Assembly (NCBI GenBank): GCA_964453985.1
Contig: CAYVQB010000018.1
Location: 1 to 18,263, forward strand
Source: CAYVQB01 sp964453985
GTDB taxonomy: Bacteria > Babelota > Babeliae > Babelales > UASB340
Direction of reading: 5' to 3'
DNA length: 18,263 nucleotides
How positions within the stretch are numbered: the first letter of the stretch is position 1; each line of letters starts with the position of its first letter. Shown here in pieces: positions 6,069 to 13,369 of this stretch. The translations under genes and the position numbers were made by a program. The notes below the pieces were generated by a model that had not been told where the DNA came from, did not search any database, and was given only the letters and a program-made list of their open reading frames with translations.

Positions 6069-7526
6069 TTATCCTGCGGGAACTGCTTCTTGTGTGGGCC
6101 TGTATGGTTTTAATGGAACTCTTGGTGGTGGCGTAGAATTTATTTTTCTTGGAATTACTGGGGCTTGTCTTGCTTTAAAATCTTGAATTGTGGATTGTTT
6201 TTGTGCTGGTTTTTTCTCTGAGAATTCTTCAAGTGTCATTACTTTTGTTTCTTGTCTAATTTCTGGTTTTTGTTTTTCTTTTGCTTTTTTTTCTTCTATT
6301 TTAATTCCTAGCTTATTTAGAGTATCTTGTCTTTTATCTATAGAGGCTCTTGAATAAGTAATGCTCTTTCTAATTTCAGCTTTTCTTTTTTCATTATCTT
6401 TGCTTTTTCCGAGTTTTTTTATAGCCTCTTCTTTTTCAGCAATTATAGTTTGGCTTCTTTGTATGTCTTTGCCGGATATAGTTTTAATTTCTTTTTTAGC
6501 TTCTTTTATCTGCTTTTTAAGAATTGTTTTTTTATCTGGATCAGCTTCGTCGTTTAACTTTTTTTGTAATTTTGTTACATGTGTCTTGTTTACCGATATA
6601 AGATCATCATTTTTTAATACTGATGCTGCACCTCTTGCCAATACTGTGGCGTCTTTTAAGGCGGCGGTTATTTTTTCAGGATCTTTTGACTTTAAGCTTT
6701 TTAAGGTAAGTGCTCTGGCTTCTTCTATTCTAAGTTCTATGTTTTTGTCATGTAATTTTTTTTGTTGTTCATATAATCCCTTGAATTTATCGGGACTGCT
6801 TGTTGCTATTTCTTTTCCTATTGTAGTTAATTTTTTTGCGTTTTTACCAGCTATTTCTCTTGCTTTTTCTGCTGTGAATTTAGGGGCATAGACGCTTTTT
6901 CTTGCTGTCTCGGTAGCTTGTTGTATTTTAACTTCTTTTCTTCTTACAAGTTCTCCTGAAACATGTGCTTTTAATTCTTTTTTTTCTTCTCTCCATTTTT
7001 TAAAAGTTCTTGCAGGCTTTGTTACTGTCTTTTTAAGCCGTTGCCACCAGCTTTTTGGTTCTGTAGCTTTTTTTGTGAATTCTGGAGCTATTGATGTTCT
7101 TCTGTATTGGCCAATTAGTTCTTCTGCACTTCTGACTTTTTCTTTTTGTATCTTGGGAAGTTTTCTGCCAAGTTTTGTTGCTCTTGTTTCTTGCTGTTCT
7201 GCAGTCCTTTGGTATTTAGCTTGTTGGGTTACGGATTTAGCTACTTTTTTTTGCCAGAAGGCTGCTTTTTTTGTATCAGTTGTTCCAACAAAGGCTGCTT
7301 TACGTGCTGCACGTTGAGCTTTTATCTGAGCATTTTCTGCTCTTTTACGAGACTTAATTCCCTGTACCTCTGCCCTTTTTGCTCTCCAGTTGGTAAAGCG
7401 TGCTTTTGTTCTGGTAAAAAATCCTGCTTTTGGTGGTTTAGCTGCTGCTTGTATGTTTGAGCTAAAGTTACCAGTAATTAAAGCTGTGCTAAGTAAGATT
7501 GCAATAAATAAATTTATTTTTTTCAT
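6069..7526 (-). CDS. Secreted lysine-rich coiled-coil protein with MTLEEF motif
   Basis: This 485-residue, strongly basic protein has a signal peptide (1-28, likely cut in the IQAAAK region). Basic/aromatic patches follow: AGFFTRTKARFTNWRAKRAE (34-53), AAFWQKKVAK (88-97) and WWQRLKKTVTKPARTFKKW (160-178). Long charged helices with coiled-coil character run from about 190 to 415. ETKVMTLEEFSEKK (426-439) and a Pro-rich tail containing NSTPPPRVPLKPYRP (463-477) end the protein. AAAAGGG lies about 8 nt before the ATG. It sits 12 nt after the previous gene, so it is co-transcribed. The MTLEEF motif plus a following proline segment matches the next gene. The positive charge suggests binding to anionic polymers such as LPS or nucleic acid; that is inference. 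Confidence 0.82.
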   Translation of the reverse strand: MKKINLFIAILLSTALITGNFSSNIQAAAKPPKAGFFTRTKARFTNWRAKRAEVQGIKSRKRAENAQIKAQRAARKAAFVGTTDTKKAAFWQKKVAKSVTQQAKYQRTAEQQETRATKLGRKLPKIQKEKVRSAEELIGQYRRTSIAPEFTKKATEPKSWWQRLKKTVTKPARTFKKWREEKKELKAHVSGELVRRKEVKIQQATETARKSVYAPKFTAEKAREIAGKNAKKLTTIGKEIATSSPDKFKGLYEQQKKLHDKNIELRIEEARALTLKSLKSKDPEKITAALKDATVLARGAASVLKNDDLISVNKTHVTKLQKKLNDEADPDKKTILKKQIKEAKKEIKTISGKDIQRSQTIIAEKEEAIKKLGKSKDNEKRKAEIRKSITYSRASIDKRQDTLNKLGIKIEEKKAKEKQKPEIRQETKVMTLEEFSEKKPAQKQSTIQDFKARQAPVIPRKINSTPPPRVPLKPYRPTQEAVPAG

Positions 7527-7538
7527 ATTATTACCCTT

Positions 7539-9086
7539 TTAATCTACATCTAAATTTATAGGTTTAGCTTCAATTTGTTCTGTAGTTTCTGGTTGAGTTT
7601 TTTTCCTAAAACGACTAGGAGCTTTTCTTCCTGATACAACAGGTCTTTGAGGCAGGGGTTCTAAGAATTCAGGCTTAACAGGCTCTGGCGTTGCTACTGG
7701 TTCTGCGGGTTTTGATGTTTCAGCAGCTTTTTGTTCTCTCATTTCTTTACGCTTAATTTGTTTTTCAAGTACTGTGCTAAATTTTTGTTTTAGTCCATCT
7801 GTTGTTTCCATTAATTCAGCATTAGATTTTTTAGCGTTACCCAGATCTGCTAATTTTTTATGGGCAGCTTGTTCTTTTCCTGTAGCCTCTTGGATGATTT
7901 CTTGTTGTTTTATTATTTGGTCTTGTATTTGTGGTGCTTGAACAGGGTCTGCTTCCTTTAGTGAATTTTGTAAGTTCTCCACTTTTCCCTTTGCTTGATC
8001 TCTTGTTTTTATAAAATCGCGATTTATCCTTTGATAATCTCTAGATGATTTTTTGAATTGATTTTGTAATTCTTGAGCTCTTAGTTGCGCTTGTTGGCGA
8101 GTTTTAGATAGCATATCCACCATTAGGCTGTTTTTTTGTATTGGAGTTAAATCTTTTTTTGCTAATATTTTTTCATTAAAAGAGGCAATACTACCTATTA
8201 CTTTGTCAGGTTCTGTTGCTTTTACAGCTTCTGCGATATTTGTTCTGATTTCTTTTAATTTAGGAAGTTTAATTTGCTGGGCATTTTGTTTTGAAAATTC
8301 TGCTATTTTTGCTTGCCTTGACTCATCTAGAGCTGTTAATTTTTTTTGTGTTCCAGGTGTTATGATTTTTTCTTTTTGGCGTCTTAAGCTTTCTGCCATA
8401 GTTGGAGCTTTAGCCTTTTTGGGAGATTTATAGGTTTCTTTTTTTACGAAGGTTGGAGCACCTACTTCAGGTAGCTTTTCTTTTTTTCTTTTTAATCCAA
8501 AGCCTTCTTCTTTTGATCTTTTGATATCTTTTTTAACTAAACCAAAAGTTTTTTTAATTTCTTCTTTTGCTGCAGTTGCTTTTTCTTTTACTGCTGTTTT
8601 AAATCGTTCAAATCTGCTTGGACCTTTTGGTTCTGATAGTTTGCGTACTTGTTCTGTTGTTTCTGCGAATTTTTGTTTTATTGCACGAGATTCTAGAATT
8701 GATCTTTTTTGTTTAGAAGTTAATTTGGGTGGTAATTTTGGAAGAGGTTTTTTTTCCGAATACCATTTTGATGGAGCTGGTGGCGTAGGAGCTGCTTTTG
8801 TTGGTGTTGTAGGAAGAGGTTTTTTTGGTACTTTTGAGGGGGCTTTTGGTGGCGGTCCAGCTTTCTTTTTCTTGGGAACCATCCATCCTGATGGGAGTTT
8901 TTGAGGTGATGTAAGAGGTTTGGCTGAGGTTTTCATCTTAGGTTTTGCAATACCTGTATTTCTAGGTTTTTTAAGATCAACTCTTTTTGCTGCAGGTCTT
9001 CTTGTAGGAGCTTTTTTTGCTTCCAAAAAAGTGCCTACAAAACAAAATGATAAAATCGAGATTAGTATGATACCAATTTTTCTCAT
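7539..9086 (-). CDS. Secreted Pro/Lys-rich coiled-coil protein
   Basis: The 515-residue protein starts with a signal peptide (1-23, cut likely after LEA). A long Pro/Lys-rich, probably disordered region follows (24-125; AGPPPKAP, TPPAPSKW and PLPKLPPKL occur). A basic aromatic segment (157-185) comes next, then a motif region PTMAESLRRQKEKIITPGTQ (228-247) that resembles one in the preceding gene. Extended coiled coil covers about 250-450, and the tail (455-515) is rich in Pro and acidic residues but contains SRFRKK. The ATG at 9086 is chosen over the in-frame start at 9125 because AAGGAGA lies just upstream, the signal peptide starts there, and the overlap with the upstream gene disappears (gap 28 nt). 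No named family was recognised. Confidence 0.82.
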   Translation of the reverse strand: MRKIGIILISILSFCFVGTFLEAKKAPTRRPAAKRVDLKKPRNTGIAKPKMKTSAKPLTSPQKLPSGWMVPKKKKAGPPPKAPSKVPKKPLPTTPTKAAPTPPAPSKWYSEKKPLPKLPPKLTSKQKRSILESRAIKQKFAETTEQVRKLSEPKGPSRFERFKTAVKEKATAAKEEIKKTFGLVKKDIKRSKEEGFGLKRKKEKLPEVGAPTFVKKETYKSPKKAKAPTMAESLRRQKEKIITPGTQKKLTALDESRQAKIAEFSKQNAQQIKLPKLKEIRTNIAEAVKATEPDKVIGSIASFNEKILAKKDLTPIQKNSLMVDMLSKTRQQAQLRAQELQNQFKKSSRDYQRINRDFIKTRDQAKGKVENLQNSLKEADPVQAPQIQDQIIKQQEIIQEATGKEQAAHKKLADLGNAKKSNAELMETTDGLKQKFSTVLEKQIKRKEMREQKAAETSKPAEPVATPEPVKPEFLEPLPQRPVVSGRKAPSRFRKKTQPETTEQIEAKPINLDVD

Positions 9087-9114
9087 ATTTCTCCTTCCTT
9101 GTTTGTTTCTATTT

Positions 9115-9945
9115 TTAATTTCCAATAAATTCTCTAATTTTTTGTATTTGTTCGTTTTTTATTTCTTTTAATGTCTTAGGAACAGCTTCTTGTTCTTGTG
9201 CTTGTGGTACAGGAGTTTGAGTAGTTTGTTGTTCTGTTTGTTTTTTATCAGCGGCTGGTTGCTGTGTTTCTTGCTCCGGTTCTTGCTCAGATTCTGCTTG
9301 ATTCCCTCCCATTAGGCCCATGGGCATCATCCTCATTTGGGGTTTTGTTTTTTGTACCGGTTGTTTTTTTATTTGTTTTGGGCTTGTGGGCTGAGCTTGT
9401 TTATTTTGTGGTTCAGCTTGAGTTTCTTGTTGGGCCTGCTCTTGGTTTTGAGTTGTTTCTTGGGGTTGCGCTTGCCCAGAAGTTCTTCCTGTTGTTTGCC
9501 TTTTTTCTCTAGTTTCTCTTTTTAAGCGTTTTCTTTCTAATTCTTCTTTTAATCTTTCCCTTTCCTTTATTCTTCTTTCTTTATCTATGGTATCTAATTT
9601 TTCGCTTGTTTGGCTTGTAACTATTTTTTTTCTTTGTTGTTGTAAAAGCTGGGCAAAACTAGGTTGTTTTGTTGTATTAGTATTTTTCTCATAGAAGCTT
9701 CTTTTTTCTTTAACTAGCTCTTTACCCTTTAAGGTTTCCAGTTCGCGTTGTTGTTTTGATAACCTGCGACGACTACCTCTTTTATGTAAGTTCTGCTGGT
9801 GAGCAGGCTGCTTGTGTTTGCCTGGGTACATCATATGGGGTGGTAATGGAGGAGGTGCTGGAATATTTGTAAGTAATTTGATTGATGGGCTTGTTACAAT
9901 AAATATTATAATTAAGTTAAATATATTTATTTTTTTTATTATCAT
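9115..9945 (-). CDS. Secreted Gln-rich basic helical protein
   Basis: This 276-residue protein has an unusually Ile-rich signal peptide (1-28). IPAPPPLPPHMMYPGK (28-43) and a His/Arg/Lys segment (44-65) follow. The region 95-128 begins QPSFAQLLQQQRKKIVT and matches the downstream neighbour's motif. A highly charged helix (120-150, KERRIKERERLKEELERKR) leads into a Gln/Glu/Pro-rich low-complexity region (156-255) interrupted by MRMMPMGLMGG (204-214). The C-terminus is a short helix, PKTLKEIKNEQIQKIREF (256-273). AAAGGG sits 5 nt before the ATG. It lies 13 nt after the large protein upstream. It may be a shorter relative of the other basic proteins of the cluster; the function is unknown. Confidence 0.78.
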   Translation of the reverse strand: MIIKKINIFNLIIIFIVTSPSIKLLTNIPAPPPLPPHMMYPGKHKQPAHQQNLHKRGSRRRLSKQQRELETLKGKELVKEKRSFYEKNTNTTKQPSFAQLLQQQRKKIVTSQTSEKLDTIDKERRIKERERLKEELERKRLKRETREKRQTTGRTSGQAQPQETTQNQEQAQQETQAEPQNKQAQPTSPKQIKKQPVQKTKPQMRMMPMGLMGGNQAESEQEPEQETQQPAADKKQTEQQTTQTPVPQAQEQEAVPKTLKEIKNEQIQKIREFIGN

Positions 9946-9958
9946 GTAAACCCTTTAC

Positions 9959-12900
9959 TTATTTTACTGGTTCAGCATATCTGGCTGGTTGTATAGTATC
10001 TAATGTTTTTCTTCTTGTTCTCTTTCGTTTTATACGTGTTGGAACGTCCTGTTGTTTAATTGTTGTTATCGCAGGAGTTGGCCCAGAAATTTCACCGAGG
10101 TTACTTAATATTGTCTGTTCTTCTTGTGGGCTTAAATCTTCTCTTGGTTTTGTAATGATTATATTTTTCAGTTCGATTGGTGCATCCCATGAACTAAATC
10201 CTATGTATTGGATGTTTTTTCTTGGATATGGATCTTTCCATTCTAAAATTTGTTTTAATTTGCCGTTTTGTACGATACCGAATTTAATGATTCCCTTTTT
10301 GATGCTTACCCAATAAGTTTTGTAGTCTGTAAATGGTGCCATTGCTTCAGGATTTTCTTTATCATTTTTAAATGTCTCAATTGTTCTTGCATCAGAGTCT
10401 GAACATATTGCTGTTATTGTGTTGTTCCAGCCTCCAATAATGATTTGGTATAGCGCTCTTGGTTGGCCAATACGTTTCACTTTGCCTTTTTTTGAATCAA
10501 AGCCCATTATTATATTTTGTCTTCCAGAGGCTTGAAAGAATACGGTACCTTCGTTTAATTCAGGTAGTGTTCCTGTGTACCAAATATATTCACCATGATA
10601 TGGAGGAAAGTCGATCTTATTTAAAATTCCTGCATTCATGCCATCAAAAAGGCCTTTGCTCAATTGGTTTATATTTCTGTAGAGTTCATCTTTTTGATCT
10701 GCGTCTTTTTTGATTTTAGGATTTAAAAAGAACATATTATCGTGAGCTTTTATTAAAAGACCTATAAAATTGTTGTATTTTATAGCATTGTCTTTTGTCA
10801 TTTTAAAACGTGTTGTTTCGTCATAAAGTTCTTTTAGGTTTCTTAGTATTTCGCTTTTTATATCATTGGGTGCGTTATCTGGTGAGATAATTTTGTCAAA
10901 GATTGTTTGATGTAAATTAATACCATCTCTAAGTCTTTCTGGTGAGGAAGGGTCTAAATCTTCAAACTCTTTAAGCTTTTGTTTTATTTCAGCAGTGTTT
11001 CTAACTATTTCAGGCTCTGCATATTTTTCCATTCCTGCTTCGCGTGATGCTTCTGTGTAAACACCAGTTGGTGGTGTGAATGCTATTTTAGAGACTCCTT
11101 TTATAAGGTTTGCTCCAACACTTAATGCAAGGCCTACGGCAGCAACCTTTGGATTAGGAATTTGTGTTAAGGCTTCTCCTGTTTGGCCTAGTGTATCAGC
11201 ACCTATCCCTATCATTTTTTCGGCAAGAAGTCCTTGAGGGTTACTCATAAGATAAATATTGGGTTTTCCCGATTTTGATATTGTTACCCCGAAGTTATGT
11301 TCGCCTAATTGTTCTAGGCCAACAAGTTTCCATGTTTCTCTTTTATAGATAGGGTCAGTAACTTGTAGATTGTGTTTAGATTGTTGTAGCCAATATAGAT
11401 ATGGCACAACAAGTTTTAATGAAACAATTTCATCTGCTTTGTAATGTTTTAAGCTTTCTCTATATGCACGTTCTGCACTTCTAAGATCTATTCTTGCAGG
11501 AGGAGCGATAGTTATATTTATGTATTCTACAGGATCATCTAGCGAGCCCAAGCTTATATATTTATGTTTATGAAATGGGTCTGGGTCTTTCCAGACCATT
11601 ATAAGATTTGCATCTCTGAAAACGCTTATCAATCCGTCATTTATACTTACTGTGTATTTATAGAATTTGTTCCCTGATGGTATAGCAGAATTTTTTGAAT
11701 AGCTTTGAGCCTTTAATTTTTCTTTGCCATTTTCATGTTTAAAAATATTTATGTTGGTATTATTATTTGCTCCTATTTCAACTTCATATTTCATGTCAGA
11801 GCCATCAGACTTGCTACTGAATCCTACAGTAATACCACTTTTTGCTTTAGCCTCAAAAGATACAGAGTCTTTATTTGCACTGCGTAAAGTGTTTGTTAAT
11901 GTTTTAAACTTACCTTTTAATGCAGGTAATTTAAATCCTTCAAGTGGGGATATATAATTATCCTTTTCTGAAGGAATTCGAAATCTAATTGGATCGCCAG
12001 ATAGTATGTTTGTATAAGTTACAGGATTATTATTGCTTGAAAATCCTAGGTAATTCATCTTATCCAAAAACTCTTCGGGTAGTTTTCTGAATAAAAATAG
12101 ATTTTTGCCTGGTTCATAACCGTAACCAACGTAAACGTTTTTGCCTATAATGCTTACCCAGTACGTACCTTGTAAACCAGAGGTTGCAACAGCTAGAGGG
12201 TTATCAGATTTTTTAACTATTGGGTATTTGATTTGGGGGACTCTTTTTTTATTTTGTTTTTTTACAAGTTCTACCTGCCAAAGATTGTCAGGGTTTTGGT
12301 CGGCATATCGGTTTTCTGCTAAATTATTTTCTTTATTAAAAACTAGATAAGATCTTTCATGTGCAGAGAGCAGGCGTACTTTGTCCAGATCTTTTATTTT
12401 ATTATTTTCTTTATCAACTTTTTCTATTGTCCATTTTTCCCATGCAAGTAGTTTTGGTTCTAATGAAGTTGGACCTCCAAATCTGCCACTAAGATATTTT
12501 TTATTAAAAAATGAAACAGTGCTTCCGTCCCTTAGTGTTTTATGATCATATAAATCTTCACTTTTAGATTCTTTAGGTTTTGGATGTATTACAAACTGGT
12601 TAGTTTCAGTTATTGTGTCAGTGCTATCTGCTACAGCTTGTTTTTTAGTTAAATCAAATTTTAAGAGTTTGTTTGTTTTTAAGTTTCTTAGTGTTACTGT
12701 ATCTGAATATCTAACCAAAAATTCGTTATTTTTAGTTAAAGCTTTTTCTTTTTCTTCTTCAGCTTTTGTTATGATTTTTGATTCGTTTTGTCCAAGAATT
12801 ACTTTGAATAAATAATCAGACCCAATTTTAGGCCCAATACCAATTACAACATCGCCTTCAGTTTGTGCCCAAAAGGAGATAGCCTTTGCGCCTTCTATTG

Positions 12901-13351
12901 GAGCTTTGAGCCAAGCAAAGGCTGAAAGGTTTCTTAAAGGATCTAGTACTAATGTTTGTCCGGTTCTTAATTCAAAATCATCTTCTTTTTTGTCATCTGT
13001 TTGTGTCCGCTCGCTAGTACCTTGTAGCTGAATTACTTTTTCACTAGTAAGATGACCTTTTGATGATTTTCTTGGGACTTCAACTGTTTGTAAGTCTTTA
13101 GATCCGTTTGGTGGTATGATTGTTTCTCCCCCTGCTCTTATGAAGGCTCCGCCCCGGAACCTTGGCCATACCGGCCCATGTATCCACCCATAAGGGCCAT
13201 CCTGCCCCTCTCTTTCTTGGTATCTTAACGTTACATACATTGGATAGTTTGGATTATCGTTTTTAATAGTATCTATCATGCACCATTGCAATGCACTTAC
13301 CTGGCTTGTAATGGTGAATAAAGAAATCAGACTTAGAACAATTTTCTTCAT
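9959..13351 (-). CDS. Large secreted protein with three Methyltransf_FA-like modules and a trefoil-like insert (paralog 2)
   Basis: The 1130-residue protein has a signal peptide (1-20, ending VSA). An N-terminal beta-rich domain (21-150) contains ETIIPPNGSKDL. A first Methyltransf_FA-like module is in two pieces (about 157-200 with SDYLFKVILGQNESKIIT, and 394-450 with GTYWVSIIGKNVYVGYGYE). Between them, 213-365 shows three repeats ending QFVIHP, KWTIEK and LWQVEL, as in a beta-trefoil. A second FA-like module spans 493-620, helices and a Gly/Ala-rich segment 621-915, a third FA module 932-1070 (IIGGWNNTITAICSD), and a basic tail ends the protein. FA modules were named from insect proteins but are mostly non-enzymatic beta-sandwiches, so an adhesive or binding role is more likely than methyl transfer. 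The start has AAAGGAT upstream. It follows its paralog by 18 nt and aligns with it throughout. Confidence 0.85.
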   Translation of the reverse strand: MKKIVLSLISLFTITSQVSALQWCMIDTIKNDNPNYPMYVTLRYQEREGQDGPYGWIHGPVWPRFRGGAFIRAGGETIIPPNGSKDLQTVEVPRKSSKGHLTSEKVIQLQGTSERTQTDDKKEDDFELRTGQTLVLDPLRNLSAFAWLKAPIEGAKAISFWAQTEGDVVIGIGPKIGSDYLFKVILGQNESKIITKAEEEKEKALTKNNEFLVRYSDTVTLRNLKTNKLLKFDLTKKQAVADSTDTITETNQFVIHPKPKESKSEDLYDHKTLRDGSTVSFFNKKYLSGRFGGPTSLEPKLLAWEKWTIEKVDKENNKIKDLDKVRLLSAHERSYLVFNKENNLAENRYADQNPDNLWQVELVKKQNKKRVPQIKYPIVKKSDNPLAVATSGLQGTYWVSIIGKNVYVGYGYEPGKNLFLFRKLPEEFLDKMNYLGFSSNNNPVTYTNILSGDPIRFRIPSEKDNYISPLEGFKLPALKGKFKTLTNTLRSANKDSVSFEAKAKSGITVGFSSKSDGSDMKYEVEIGANNNTNINIFKHENGKEKLKAQSYSKNSAIPSGNKFYKYTVSINDGLISVFRDANLIMVWKDPDPFHKHKYISLGSLDDPVEYINITIAPPARIDLRSAERAYRESLKHYKADEIVSLKLVVPYLYWLQQSKHNLQVTDPIYKRETWKLVGLEQLGEHNFGVTISKSGKPNIYLMSNPQGLLAEKMIGIGADTLGQTGEALTQIPNPKVAAVGLALSVGANLIKGVSKIAFTPPTGVYTEASREAGMEKYAEPEIVRNTAEIKQKLKEFEDLDPSSPERLRDGINLHQTIFDKIISPDNAPNDIKSEILRNLKELYDETTRFKMTKDNAIKYNNFIGLLIKAHDNMFFLNPKIKKDADQKDELYRNINQLSKGLFDGMNAGILNKIDFPPYHGEYIWYTGTLPELNEGTVFFQASGRQNIIMGFDSKKGKVKRIGQPRALYQIIIGGWNNTITAICSDSDARTIETFKNDKENPEAMAPFTDYKTYWVSIKKGIIKFGIVQNGKLKQILEWKDPYPRKNIQYIGFSSWDAPIELKNIIITKPREDLSPQEEQTILSNLGEISGPTPAITTIKQQDVPTRIKRKRTRRKTLDTIQPARYAEPVK

Positions 13352-13369
13352 TAACTAATCCTTTTATTT

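Noticed and set aside
7539..9125. Start at 9125 for the 515-residue protein
   Set aside because: It would overlap the upstream gene and place a charged stretch before the signal peptide; ATG 9086 has a strong AAGGAGA site.
5098..9525. Plus-strand reading frames opposite the lysine-rich genes (for example 6361-6891 and 8521-8904)
   Set aside because: They are hydrophobic Phe/Ser/Leu-rich shadows produced by reading Lys/Glu codons on the other strand, with no ribosome-binding sites and no family resemblance.
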